From assembly GCA_905234125.1 (NCBI GenBank), contig CAJOGQ010000003.1, positions 1-59,346 on the forward strand: a stretch of DNA of 59,346 nucleotides. The letters are read 5' to 3'. A program made the translations under genes and the position numbers. Numbering within the stretch: position 1 is the first letter of the stretch; each line of letters begins with the position of its first letter. Below the pieces are notes generated by a model that saw nothing but the letters and a program-made list of their open reading frames with translations, did not search any database and had not been told where the DNA came from. Shown here one piece after another: positions 33,112 to 42,373 of the stretch. This stretch comes from an uncultured Bacteroidaceae bacterium (GTDB lineage: Bacteria > Bacteroidota > Bacteroidia > Bacteroidales > Bacteroidaceae).

Positions 33112-35127
33112 TCAATTCTTTAATATCTTCAATCGTTCCTCTATCAAATCCTTTATGTCATCCTCCTCCTTATAGTTCGCCTTCAGCGATTCTAATGTCT
33201 GCTTCGCCTCCACTGTCCTACCTTCAGCCCGATAGATGTCACTCAACAAGATGAAAGCCTTCGCCAACCAATAAGGTTTGCCGATACCTTCGTCTATCGC
33301 CTGGTTCAGCACCTGCTCAGCCTCCTGATACTTTTCTTCGTTGTAGAGCATCTGTGCCTTCACTACAGGAGCCTTGGCTAATTCAATGGCTTGCAACTCC
33401 TGAGCCTTTGCGATGGAGTCCTGAATAGCGATGTTAGCCACCATATTGGCTAACTCCTCGCTTGCCTTTTGAGCATATTCACTATTAGGGTATCTCATGG
33501 AAATGATGCTGAATGTAGAGGTAGCTTCATCTTCCTTGCCAGACAGCACATACGCTCGTCCCTGCTCATACATGGCCTTACCACCTAACGTTGAGGCAGG
33601 ATACTCAGTCATCATCTGATCAATCATCTGAATCTTCTGATCGTAATTGCCATTCAAGCCCTCGATATAAGCTTGTTGCAACATGGAGTAGTCACCCAAC
33701 GCATGATCAGTTTCCTTGGCCAGCGCATAGTTTGCATTTGCCTCTGCATAATTGCGCATGTTCAGGTAGCTGTCGCCAATGCGGTTATAAGCATCTGCCT
33801 TCATCGACTTGGACGTTGAGCTCACCCCCTCCATCGCCAACACCTTCTGGAACTGTGTAATAGAAGCATTGTACTTCTGTTGTTTGAAGAGCGCATAACC
33901 TAAACTATAAACCGCAAAGTCATGATTCTTCAGCTTTCCTCCAGGCAGTTGCTGAGCCAGGTTGAGGGCTGTATTCAGATCATTGACGGCTTGGTCATAG
34001 TTGCCCAATCGATAGTTGCAGTCTCCCTTGATGTAGTACGACTCCGCATAGGTCTCAACATCCTGCTTGCCTTGTGCCACAGCCTGACTGGCGTAAGCAA
34101 GCGCATCCTGCAGGTGGTTCAGATTCAACTCTTGGAAAGCAAGATTATACAACACCTTTTGCTTGTCAGCCTGTGTGCCGGCATCGGGGGTCTGCACCTT
34201 GCTGATGGCATTGAGAGCCTTCGAGTAGTCCTTCTTCTGCATATACACTTCTGTCAGGCACTGCGAAATAGGTGTGGCCCATTTCGAGGTTGGGAATTCT
34301 TTCAAGAAATTCTCCATCGCGTCAACCGTGTTGTTAGACTGACCCTCATGCAGGGTGAGACAATAGTTGTAGAATGCCTGTTCGCGAAGTGCAGGATTGT
34401 GATTCATTTGTGAGGCAAGGAAAAATAACTTGCGTGCATCACTGCTCTTCTTCAGTTGCAGGGCAGCAATACCAGCATGCAGAAAGGCGTTCTGAGCCAT
34501 CTCATCCTCGTCCGCATTAGCCTCGCCAGCTGATTCTGTCAGTGTAGCCATAGACTTCTCCCACTGTCCCATGTTATAGTAGCACATGCCTTGCTTATAT
34601 AGCGAAGTCCTTGTCTTCTCACCCATCTCTAAATAACCTACGGCCTTGTCAAACTTGCCCTCATCATAGAGTTTCTCACCTGCCAAACGATATAGCACAC
34701 TCTGATAGCCGTAAACTTCATCACTCAACCCCGTCAGCGGATAAGCCAGAGGCGTTTGGATGCTCACGCTCTTCTCCTGATCCTCAAAGAACGAAGCTAA
34801 TGCCTCATCAATACGCCCCTCCTTCACCAACAGGTTTCGGCTGAACACACGCAACACATCCACATAGGGCGAAAGTGCATGCTCTTCCGTCCAATCTGCC
34901 ATCTGATCAGCTGTGCCAGGCATGCCCAACACGTAGTCACAGACCAGCATGAGCGCTTCAGCTTCCTCTACCCCTTTCGTATCCTCACTTGCCTCATCCA
35001 AGAAATGCTCCAACTCCTGTCTTGCACCCCGATAGTGACCATCTGCCACCATCTTCACTCCTGCCTGTTGTGCAAAGGAAACTAAAAACGAAAAACTAAA
35101 AACTAAAAGAGATGTTATTCTTTTCAT
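33112..35127 (-). CDS. Secreted TPR protein (YfiO/BamD-like repeats)
   Basis: This 671-aa exported protein has a signal peptide (MKRITSLLVFSFSFLVSFAQ) and many TPR units, for example YSLGYALFKQQKYNASITQF, AYNRIGDSYLNMRNYAEA and LYNEEKYQEAEQVLNQAI. FLKEFPTSKWATP and MRYPNSEYAQKA resemble the P-x-S signatures of BamD/YbgF repeats. It is likely a periplasmic scaffold for the beta-barrel encoded next. Its signal-peptide codons are a clear (TTAGTTT)n heptamer run. The leader also contains heptamers (35141-35176). Confidence 0.82.
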   Translation of the reverse strand: MKRITSLLVFSFSFLVSFAQQAGVKMVADGHYRGARQELEHFLDEASEDTKGVEEAEALMLVCDYVLGMPGTADQMADWTEEHALSPYVDVLRVFSRNLLVKEGRIDEALASFFEDQEKSVSIQTPLAYPLTGLSDEVYGYQSVLYRLAGEKLYDEGKFDKAVGYLEMGEKTRTSLYKQGMCYYNMGQWEKSMATLTESAGEANADEDEMAQNAFLHAGIAALQLKKSSDARKLFFLASQMNHNPALREQAFYNYCLTLHEGQSNNTVDAMENFLKEFPTSKWATPISQCLTEVYMQKKDYSKALNAISKVQTPDAGTQADKQKVLYNLAFQELNLNHLQDALAYASQAVAQGKQDVETYAESYYIKGDCNYRLGNYDQAVNDLNTALNLAQQLPGGKLKNHDFAVYSLGYALFKQQKYNASITQFQKVLAMEGVSSTSKSMKADAYNRIGDSYLNMRNYAEANANYALAKETDHALGDYSMLQQAYIEGLNGNYDQKIQMIDQMMTEYPASTLGGKAMYEQGRAYVLSGKEDEATSTFSIISMRYPNSEYAQKASEELANMVANIAIQDSIAKAQELQAIELAKAPVVKAQMLYNEEKYQEAEQVLNQAIDEGIGKPYWLAKAFILLSDIYRAEGRTVEAKQTLESLKANYKEEDDIKDLIEERLKILKN

Positions 35128-35186
35128 AAATTTAGAACTTTTACTCTAAACCCTCAATTTCTCAACTATCAATTAGAAATGTGCCA

Positions 35187-35194
35187 CAAAGGTA
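35187..35194 (-). promoter_or_regulatory. -7 box for the TPR/beta-barrel operon
   Basis: TACCTTTG on the minus strand, 59 nt before the TPR gene. A TTG lies 22 nt upstream, slightly far. Confidence 0.5.
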
Positions 35195-35270
35195 CGATTA
35201 TTTCTGCTATTATCCTCAATATTAACACTCTATAACATCCCTAAGTGGCAAAATACGGTTCCTACCCCTC

Positions 35271-36158
35271 TCACTTTCCACTGTTCCGTTCCCAAAAGAT
35301 GCCGTTAGTGTAGCCTTGAATGGTCGAATCCTGGTCTGCAAGAAGGAGGCGTTTGGCGGTCAGGAGGAGGTAGTCAAGGTTGAGTTCGATGCCACAATAA
35401 CAACGACCCAACTTCTTGGCAACGACTGCGGTGGTGCCGCTGCCCAAGAAGGGGTCGAACACAAGGTCTCCTTCTTTGGAGGAGGCGAGGATGAGTTTGG
35501 CGATGAGCTTCTCAGGTTTCTGTGTAGGATGATCCGTATTCTCTGGCATTGACCAAAAAGGTACGGTGATGTCATCCCAGAAGTTGCTGGGGCAAGTGGT
35601 GCGGAAACGTCCCTCCTCAGTCTCTTCCCAATCCTTGGGCTGTCCTTTCTGTCGATAGGGAGCGAGGACGCGGCGACGCTGTTTCACAGCATCGAGGTCA
35701 AAGTAATAGTCGTTGGGATTCTTGACAGCAAACCAGATGTCCTCCATCGAGTTTTTCCAATTGTGTGCGGCTCCACGTCCTTTCTCACGTTGCCACGTGA
35801 TGCGGTTGAGGATGGTGAGCCTTTCTTCGATGACGCGTTGCATAGAAGAGGAACAACGCCAATCGCCACACATATAGAGGGAGCCGCTGGGAGCCAATTT
35901 GTCACATAGCGGATAGAACCAACTGCGAAGGTAGTCTTCATATTGCTGGGCAGAGACCGATGTAAACTTGTTCCCTCCAAAGTTGCGAGCGAGATTATAA
36001 GGAGGATCCACGATGATGAGGTTGGCAAATCCATCGGGCAAAGTAGGCAACACATGAAGCGTGTCGCCCTGAATGAGAGATTTCCCATCCACCATCTGCA
36101 GGAGACCTTCATGTTCTCCTTCATCAATATGTAGGGTTCGATTGTTCTTGGCTGGCAT
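35271..36158 (-). CDS. Orphan beta-class DNA (N4/N6) methyltransferase
   Basis: This 295-aa protein has the catalytic motif IV DPPYNL (51-56) before the SAM-binding motif I, FDPFLGSGTTAVVAKKLG, near residue 240, preceded by HPTQKPEKL. That order is the beta class of amino-methyltransferases (for example M.RsrI). No restriction endonuclease, HsdS or Vsr gene is adjacent, so it is an orphan. The start is MPAKNNRT at 36158; upstream in-frame ATGs run through the promoter. The recognition sequence cannot be read from the protein. Confidence 0.88.
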   Translation of the reverse strand: MPAKNNRTLHIDEGEHEGLLQMVDGKSLIQGDTLHVLPTLPDGFANLIIVDPPYNLARNFGGNKFTSVSAQQYEDYLRSWFYPLCDKLAPSGSLYMCGDWRCSSSMQRVIEERLTILNRITWQREKGRGAAHNWKNSMEDIWFAVKNPNDYYFDLDAVKQRRRVLAPYRQKGQPKDWEETEEGRFRTTCPSNFWDDITVPFWSMPENTDHPTQKPEKLIAKLILASSKEGDLVFDPFLGSGTTAVVAKKLGRCYCGIELNLDYLLLTAKRLLLADQDSTIQGYTNGIFWERNSGK

Positions 36159-36185
36159 TTGCAGTTTAGAGATGAGAGTTGAGGG

Positions 36186-36193
36186 CAAAGGTA
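36186..36193 (-). promoter_or_regulatory. -7 box of the methyltransferase gene
   Basis: TACCTTTG on the minus strand, 28 nt before the start. Upstream is an (ATGAGGA)4 heptamer run. Confidence 0.55.
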
Positions 36194-36203
36194 GTGATTT
36201 TTT

Positions 36204-36231
36204 ATGAGGAATGAGGAATGGGGAATGAGGA
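36204..36231. repeat. Heptamer repeat (ATGAGGA)4
   Basis: Units ATGAGGA, ATGAGGA, ATGGGGA and ATGAGGA lie directly upstream of the methyltransferase -7 box. Confidence 0.9.
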
Positions 36232-36272
36232 TTTGTCACTTTTTCATTAAAAAAGCAGTCTTAAAGGCAAAT

Positions 36273-36307
36273 AATTCCTAATTTCTAATTCCTAATTCCT
36301 AATTCTT
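36273..36307. repeat. Heptamer repeat (AATTCCT)5
   Basis: Five units (AATTCCT, AATTTCT, AATTCCT, AATTCCT, AATTCTT) end 3 nt before the nadB -7 box, occupying the -33 to -7 spacer. Confidence 0.9.
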
Positions 36308-36310
36308 CAT

Positions 36311-36318
36311 TATCTTTG
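36311..36318 (+). promoter_or_regulatory. -7 box of nadB
   Basis: TATCTTTG, 22 nt before the nadB start. No TTG at the expected place because of the heptamer run. Confidence 0.5.
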
Positions 36319-36340
36319 CACTCATCTTTATATACTAACT

Positions 36341-37930
36341 ATGACGAAGAAGTATGATTTTCTCATTATCGGCTCTGGTGTGGCTGGTATGAGTTACGCC
36401 CTGAAGGTGGCTGAGGCAAAGAAGGGCAAGATTGCCATCATCTGCAAGACCACCCTCGAAGAGGCGAACACAGCAAAAGCGCAAGGTGGCATTGCGTCAG
36501 TGACAAACCTGCTGGTCGATAACTTCGAGAAGCACATCGAGGACACCATGATTGCGGGCGACTGGATCAGTGACCCAGAAGCTGTGAGGCAGGTGGTGAT
36601 GGGCGGTCCGGAGGGCATCAAGGATTTGGTGCGCTGGGGCGTGAACTTCGACAAGAAGGAGGATGGATTGTTCGATCTGCATCGCGAAGGCGGACACTCT
36701 GAGTTCCGTATCCTGCATCATGCCGACGATACGGGCGCTGAGATTCAGCGTGGTCTGATGGAGGCGGTGAGGAAGCATCCTGACATTGAGGTGCTGGAGC
36801 ATCACTTTGCGGTGGAAATCATCACACAGCACCATCTGGGCATCCGTGTGACTCGCAGAACACCTGACATCGAATGCTTTGGTGCGTATGTGCTGAACCC
36901 CAAGACGGGCAAAATTGACACCTATCTGTCGAAGGTGACGCTGATGGCTACAGGTGGTACGGGTGCTATCTATGCGACGACATCGAACCCCAACATCGCC
37001 ACAGGCGACGGTATCGCAATGGTGTATCGCGCCAAGGGAAAGGTGAAGGACATGGAGTTTGTGCAGTTCCATCCGACGGTGCTGTTCAATCCTGCAGAGA
37101 CTCATCCTGCTTACCTCATCACGGAGGCCATGCGTGGTTATGGTGGCATCCTGCGTCTGCCCAACGGCGAGGAATTCATGCAGAAGTATGATGAGCGTCT
37201 GTCCTTGGCTCCACGTGATATCGTGGCTCGTGCCATCGACAACGAAATGAAGATTCACGCCCTCGACCACGTATGTTTGGACGTGACGCATAAAGACCCT
37301 GAGGAGACAAAACATCACTTCCCCAACATCTACGCAAAGTGCCTCAGCATCGGGATCGACATCACGAAGGACTACATCCCTGTGGCGCCATCGGCTCACT
37401 ACATGTGTGGTGGCATCCAGGTGGATCTCGACGGACGCTCAAGCATCAGAAGGCTCTATGCCGTGGGCGAATGTTCTTGCACAGGTCTGCATGGCGGCAA
37501 CCGTCTGGCCAGCAATTCGCTGATTGAGGCTGTGGTGTATGCCAATGCAGCAGCCAAGCACTCTTTGGAGGTGGTTGACCAGTATGAGTTCAACGAGAAG
37601 GTGCCTGCTTGGAACGATGAGGGCACGATGACAAACGAGGAGAAAGTGCTCATTGCACAGGACGTGAAGGAAGTGGGGCAGATTATGTCCACTTACGTGG
37701 GCATCGTGCGTTCCGATTTGCGTCTGCACCGTGCTTGGGAACGTCTTGATTTGCTCTACGAAGAGACGGAACATCTCTTCAAACGGGTGAAACCCACCCG
37801 AGACATCTGCGAACTTCGCAACATGATCAACGTGGGCTACCTTATCACGCGTCAGGCGCTGGAACGCAAGGAAAGCCGAGGACTGCACTACACGGTGGAC
37901 TATGCGAAGCATGCATTGGACAAGAAATAG
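36341..37930 (+). CDS. nadB: L-aspartate oxidase
   Basis: This 529-aa FAD enzyme oxidises aspartate to iminoaspartate for NAD synthesis, using fumarate as acceptor under anaerobic conditions. FAD motifs are FLIIGSGVAGMSYALKVAE (near the N-terminus) and EEANTAKAQGGIASV. HFPNIYAKCLSIGIDI, IPVAPSAHYMCGGIQVD and GECSCTGLHGGNRLASNSL are the conserved active-site and FAD segments. It belongs to the same superfamily as FrdA but lacks the covalent-flavin His context. nadA and nadC are not adjacent. Confidence 0.94.
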   Translation: MTKKYDFLIIGSGVAGMSYALKVAEAKKGKIAIICKTTLEEANTAKAQGGIASVTNLLVDNFEKHIEDTMIAGDWISDPEAVRQVVMGGPEGIKDLVRWGVNFDKKEDGLFDLHREGGHSEFRILHHADDTGAEIQRGLMEAVRKHPDIEVLEHHFAVEIITQHHLGIRVTRRTPDIECFGAYVLNPKTGKIDTYLSKVTLMATGGTGAIYATTSNPNIATGDGIAMVYRAKGKVKDMEFVQFHPTVLFNPAETHPAYLITEAMRGYGGILRLPNGEEFMQKYDERLSLAPRDIVARAIDNEMKIHALDHVCLDVTHKDPEETKHHFPNIYAKCLSIGIDITKDYIPVAPSAHYMCGGIQVDLDGRSSIRRLYAVGECSCTGLHGGNRLASNSLIEAVVYANAAAKHSLEVVDQYEFNEKVPAWNDEGTMTNEEKVLIAQDVKEVGQIMSTYVGIVRSDLRLHRAWERLDLLYEETEHLFKRVKPTRDICELRNMINVGYLITRQALERKESRGLHYTVDYAKHALDKK

Positions 37931-37960
37931 GAAACAAGAAAAAATATATAGTTTATTGAG

Positions 37961-40774
37961 ATGAAAAAGGTACTGTTATTTTTATTTTTTAGTTTTTCAC
38001 TTTTGGTTTCCGTATCGGCTCAGGACATGACTGTGCCGATGGACTCGGCAGTGCGTAAAGGAGTACTGCCTAATGGACTGACTTACTATCTGCGCCATAA
38101 TGAGTGGCCAGAGAAACGCGCCTTCTTCTACATTGCACAGAAAGTGGGTTCGATTCAGGAAGAAGATGATCAGCGAGGTCTGGCACACTTCCTCGAACAC
38201 ATGTGCTTCAACGGCACCACCAACTTCCCTGGCGACCGTCTAAAAAAGTACTTGGAGACGATTGGTGTGAAGTTTGGTGAGAACCTGAATGCCTACACTT
38301 CGTTCGACGAGACGGTGTACAACATCGACAACGTGAATGTGGAGACTGCTGGAGCCATTGACTCCTGTCTGCTCATCCTCCACGACTGGAGCCACGACCT
38401 CCTCTTGGAAGACGCTGAGATTGACAAGGAGCGTGGTGTCATCAACGAGGAGTGGCGTTCGAGAAGTTCGGCCATGATGCGCATGTATGAGAAGGCACTC
38501 CCTGTGATGTACCTAGACAGCAAGTATGGTGACCGTCTCCCTATCGGCACGATGGACATCGTGATGAACTTCCCCTACGATGCCCTGCGCAGTTACTATC
38601 GCAAGTGGTACCGTCCCGACCTGCAGGCCATCGTGATTGTGGGCGACATCAACCTCGACGAGATGGAGCAGAAGATTCAGAAGGTGTTTGCTGACATCCA
38701 GCCAGCAGCTCCCGATGCGGCTAAGTTCGAGTACTATCCTGTGCCCGATAATGCAGAGTCCATCTTTTCTATCAACAAGGACAAGGAACAGCGTAGCAAC
38801 AACATCTACTTCATGTGGAAGACAGAAGCCTTCCCACGTGAGATGAAGGACAATGTGGCCTACATTATTTATAATTATTTCCGTGGCGCGATGGCCAGCA
38901 TGTTTAGTGAGCGCATCAGCGACATCCTTCAGAAGGAGAACGCACCGTTCTTAGGTGCAGGTTTCAGTTATGGTGACTACTTCGTGTCGAAGACCAAGGG
39001 TGCCTATAGCGGTTCAGTGACTTGCGATGACAACAAATACGAGCAGGGTGTCAAGGCGCTCTATCGTGAGATCCTTCGCATGAAGAAATATGGCTTCACG
39101 GCTTCTGAGTACGAGCGTTACACCTCGAAGTATCTCTCCAGCCTCGAGAGCGCTTACCTCCATCGCGACAAAATTCAGAGTGGCAGTTATGTAGAGGACT
39201 GTGTGCGCCACTTCCTCGACAACGAACCTCTGACCAGCCTCGAATGGGACTACACCACCATGAATCAGATTGTTCCAGCCACCAACGTGGACATGGTGAA
39301 CGAGATGATTCAGCAGATTCCTATTCAGCAGGACAACGACTCCAACTTTGTGGTGGCGATGTTCGCTGCTGACAAGGAGGACAACATCCTGCCCACAAAA
39401 GAGGACTTCATGAAGTGGATGGCTGAGGTGGAGGCTGAGGACATCGAGCCTCTGAAGGAAGAGGTGAACAACGAGCCGCTCATTGCTAAGATGCCTAAGC
39501 CTGGCAAGGTGAAGAAGATTAAAGATGACAAATATGGCGCCAAGCTCATCACCCTGAGCAACGGCATCAAGGTACACGTGAAGAAGACGGATTTCTCACC
39601 CAACCAGATCAGCATGATGGGTCACAGTTGGGGTGGCACATCTCTCTACAGTTTGGACGAAAGTGACCAAACCGAAAACATCGGTTGGGTGAGCGTAGGT
39701 GGATGGGGCAACTTCAGCGCTACGGAACTCAGCAAGAAGATGGCTGGCAAGCAGGCCAGCATAGGCACAGGTGTGGGTGCTGAGAGCGAAACGGTGTCTG
39801 GCGGATGCGTGAAGAAGGACTTCGAGACGATGCTTCAACTCGCCTATCTGCACTTCACAGCTCCTCGCAAGGACATCGAGGCTTACAATTCAGCCATCCA
39901 GCGTAGCAAGGCCAACATGAAGAATGCGGAGTTGCAACCTACCACGGCTTTGCAGGACACGATTGCGAAGGTGGTGTACAATAACCACAAACTGGCACTC
40001 CGCACCAAACCTGAAGACCTCGACAAGATCAACTACGACCGCATCATTGAACTCTATCGTGAGCGTTTTGCTGATGCTGACGACTTCGAGTTCTTCATTG
40101 TGGGCGACTGCGATGCAGACACGATTGCGCCACTTCTGGCCAAGTACTTGGGTGCCCTTCCCACCAAGAAGGGTTCAGAGTCCTACAAGATCATCGACCT
40201 CAAGATGGCAGATGGCATAATTACCAATGTCTTCGAGAAGCATCAGGAGACACCAAGTGCCCTTGTGCTCTTCCTCTACCACACTCCGATGAAGTATAAT
40301 CTCAAGAACGCTCTCACTGTCAGCATGCTCGACCAAGTGATGGACATGATGTACACGGAGTCCGTGCGTGAGGACGAAGGTGGTGCTTACGGCGTACCAG
40401 TCCGTGGTGGTCTGAGCCGTTATCCACAAGAAGAGGCTTCCATACAGATTCAATTGCCTACCGCTCCTGAGAAGCGTGCGAAGATGACGGAAATCGTCTA
40501 TCAGGGTGTGGAGAAGATGGTGAATGAAGGTCCCAAGGCCGAAGACCTCCAGAAGGTGAAGGAGTACATGCTCCGTGCCCATGAGGAAGACCTGAAGAAG
40601 AACGGCTATTGGATGGGCGAGATGATGAACTATGTGCTCTATGGCGAGGACAACGATGCCATCTATGTGGACACCCTCAACAGCATTACAGCCGCCGACA
40701 TTCAGGAAGTGGCACGCCAAATCTTTAGAAGTGGCAACCGCATCGAGGTTGGCATGACCAGCCCTGTTGAGTAA
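37961..40774 (+). CDS. M16 family zinc metalloprotease, exported
   Basis: This 937-aa protein has a signal peptide (1-21) and the inverted zinc motif HFLEH (H76, E79, H80) with the third ligand at about E157 in DKERGVINEEW. A second, non-catalytic M16 domain fills the C-terminal half, as in pitrilysin-type enzymes. It probably degrades peptides in the periplasm. It follows nadB by 30 nt but may be separately transcribed. Its signal-peptide codons show the 7-nt repeat (TTTTAGT, TTTTCAC, TTTTGGT). Confidence 0.9.
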   Translation: MKKVLLFLFFSFSLLVSVSAQDMTVPMDSAVRKGVLPNGLTYYLRHNEWPEKRAFFYIAQKVGSIQEEDDQRGLAHFLEHMCFNGTTNFPGDRLKKYLETIGVKFGENLNAYTSFDETVYNIDNVNVETAGAIDSCLLILHDWSHDLLLEDAEIDKERGVINEEWRSRSSAMMRMYEKALPVMYLDSKYGDRLPIGTMDIVMNFPYDALRSYYRKWYRPDLQAIVIVGDINLDEMEQKIQKVFADIQPAAPDAAKFEYYPVPDNAESIFSINKDKEQRSNNIYFMWKTEAFPREMKDNVAYIIYNYFRGAMASMFSERISDILQKENAPFLGAGFSYGDYFVSKTKGAYSGSVTCDDNKYEQGVKALYREILRMKKYGFTASEYERYTSKYLSSLESAYLHRDKIQSGSYVEDCVRHFLDNEPLTSLEWDYTTMNQIVPATNVDMVNEMIQQIPIQQDNDSNFVVAMFAADKEDNILPTKEDFMKWMAEVEAEDIEPLKEEVNNEPLIAKMPKPGKVKKIKDDKYGAKLITLSNGIKVHVKKTDFSPNQISMMGHSWGGTSLYSLDESDQTENIGWVSVGGWGNFSATELSKKMAGKQASIGTGVGAESETVSGGCVKKDFETMLQLAYLHFTAPRKDIEAYNSAIQRSKANMKNAELQPTTALQDTIAKVVYNNHKLALRTKPEDLDKINYDRIIELYRERFADADDFEFFIVGDCDADTIAPLLAKYLGALPTKKGSESYKIIDLKMADGIITNVFEKHQETPSALVLFLYHTPMKYNLKNALTVSMLDQVMDMMYTESVREDEGGAYGVPVRGGLSRYPQEEASIQIQLPTAPEKRAKMTEIVYQGVEKMVNEGPKAEDLQKVKEYMLRAHEEDLKKNGYWMGEMMNYVLYGEDNDAIYVDTLNSITAADIQEVARQIFRSGNRIEVGMTSPVE

Positions 40775-40800
40775 TATTTAATAGATAATGTATAATAAAT

Positions 40801-40842
40801 AATAGCCATCCGGCTTGTTAGGCGACATGTCGGATGGCTATT
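40801..40842. repeat. Mini-element core hairpin
   Basis: AATAGCCATCCG (40801-40812) pairs perfectly with CGGATGGCTATT (40831-40842), loop 18 nt. It is flanked on the left by AT heptamers (AATATTT, AATAGAT, AATGTAT, AATAAAT). It may also act as a terminator for the M16 gene. Confidence 0.75.
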
Positions 40843-40856
40843 CTAATTGATAGATA

Positions 40857-42209
40857 ATGAGAAAGATATTTGCATTTGTACTCTTTGGTTTTTCTTTTTT
40901 AGTTTCCACCGCTCAGGACATCGTTCCACAGCCCCTGCAGGCTGAACAGCGAGACACCGTTGTCATTGACACTACCCAACTCTCAACTTTTAACTCTCAA
41001 CTTTCAACTTTCGCAGAGGATCAGCCTTGGGATCAGCGTGTCAAGCTCTCCCTCGACCAACTGGCTCGTGAGGCGGATCGCGCTCCCTTCACCGCAGGCA
41101 TCTGCGTGTGGGACTTGACCGACGACTCCATCTTCTGGGGTTACAACAACCACAAGGTGTTGCGTCCTGCCTCCACGCAGAAAGTGCTTACAGCCATCTC
41201 TGCCCTGAGCGTCATCGGTGCACAGCACACCATCAACACCCGTTCCTACTACACAGGCACTATCGCTGGTGACGGCACCCTCCAAGGTGACATCTATGTG
41301 GTGGGTGACTTCGATCCTATGTATGACTACAGCGACCTCAAGGAACTGGCACGTGCCATCCGTGACTTAGGTGTCAAGCGTATCAGTGGCAAGATTTATG
41401 GCGACCACAGCATGAAGAACGCAGACCTCTATGGCAACGGCTGGTGTTGGGACGATGTCCCCAGCAAGTACGAGCCTTATCTCTGTGCACTCATGGTGGA
41501 GCGTGGCAGAGTCCATCCTAATTTCGGCTCTTATTCCAAAGATGCCTCTTTCCATCCGGCCGCTCACTTCGCATACGCCCTTAGCCACGAACTGAAGAAC
41601 CTCGGCATCACGGGCACCAGCACCGCAGTCGTCGGCTATGGTACGAAGGATTACACCTCAGGCGGACGTAACTTCCACACCAAGACGCGCACCATCGAAC
41701 AGGTGCTCCAACGCATGCTCAAAAACTCTGACAACCTCCATGCTGAGGCGGTCTTCTTCCAATTGGCCAACGCATCCGTCACCAAACGCTGTTCGTGGAA
41801 GGACGGAGCCAAGCAGGTGGAGAACATTCTGCGTCGGGCAGGGGTTCCCCTCGAAGGCATCGAAATAGCCGATGGTAGTGGCGTCTCCCTCTATAACTAC
41901 GTGACGGCTGATGCCCAGGTGGCCATGCTGCGTTACGCCTTCAAGACCCCCAGCGTTTATCAGCCCTTCTATCAGGCATTGCCCATTGCAGGTGTGGATG
42001 GAACGCTCGACGAACGCATGCAGATAGGTCCAGCCTATCGTAACGTCCGTGCCAAGACCGGCACCCTTGAAGGCGTGATTGCCCTCTGTGGTTACGTGAC
42101 AGCCTCCAATGGTCACCAACTTGCTTTCTCCATCCTCATCAACGGCACCCTCTCCTCCAAAGATGCCCGTGCCTACCAAGACCGTTTTTGTCAGGAACTG
42201 GCACGATGA
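40857..42209 (+). CDS. dacB: D-alanyl-D-alanine carboxypeptidase/endopeptidase (PBP4, S13)
   Basis: This 450-aa periplasmic penicillin-binding protein has the three active-site motifs: SxxK in PASTQKVLTA (S106, K109), SDN in NSDNLHAEAVF, and KTG in RAKTGTLEG. It trims or opens peptidoglycan crosslinks. The signal peptide spans residues 1-20. Residues 41-52 (QLSTFNSQLSTF) between signal peptide and enzyme domain are encoded by a CTCAACT-type heptamer run, so gain or loss of one unit would shift the frame. Confidence 0.92.
   Translation: MRKIFAFVLFGFSFLVSTAQDIVPQPLQAEQRDTVVIDTTQLSTFNSQLSTFAEDQPWDQRVKLSLDQLAREADRAPFTAGICVWDLTDDSIFWGYNNHKVLRPASTQKVLTAISALSVIGAQHTINTRSYYTGTIAGDGTLQGDIYVVGDFDPMYDYSDLKELARAIRDLGVKRISGKIYGDHSMKNADLYGNGWCWDDVPSKYEPYLCALMVERGRVHPNFGSYSKDASFHPAAHFAYALSHELKNLGITGTSTAVVGYGTKDYTSGGRNFHTKTRTIEQVLQRMLKNSDNLHAEAVFFQLANASVTKRCSWKDGAKQVENILRRAGVPLEGIEIADGSGVSLYNYVTADAQVAMLRYAFKTPSVYQPFYQALPIAGVDGTLDERMQIGPAYRNVRAKTGTLEGVIALCGYVTASNGHQLAFSILINGTLSSKDARAYQDRFCQELAR
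40977..41012 (+). repeat. Heptamer repeat inside the PBP4 coding sequence
   Basis: Units CTCAACT, TTTAACT, CTCAACT and TTCAACT in succession within the gene, encoding residues 41-52. The same unit type fills the leader at 24571-24640. Confidence 0.85.
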
Positions 42210-42277
42210 TCCCAATCCGTGAATACGCTAAAAAAAGTGAAAAAGAGACAAAGAATCCAACATTTCGGAGAAAAGAT

Positions 42278-42308
42278 TTGGGTAGGTGGAAAAGAGTTCG
42301 TAACTTTG
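42278..42308 (+). promoter_or_regulatory. Promoter of the VTC/DUF4956 cluster
   Basis: TTG at 42278-42280, 20 nt, TAACTTTG at 42301-42308. The VTC gene start is 65 nt downstream, so the cluster has its own promoter. Confidence 0.65.
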
Positions 42309-42373
42309 CCCACGATTTTGTGAAACGGTTTTTCTGACCCAAACAAACACTGACCAACCAAAACTTGATATCA

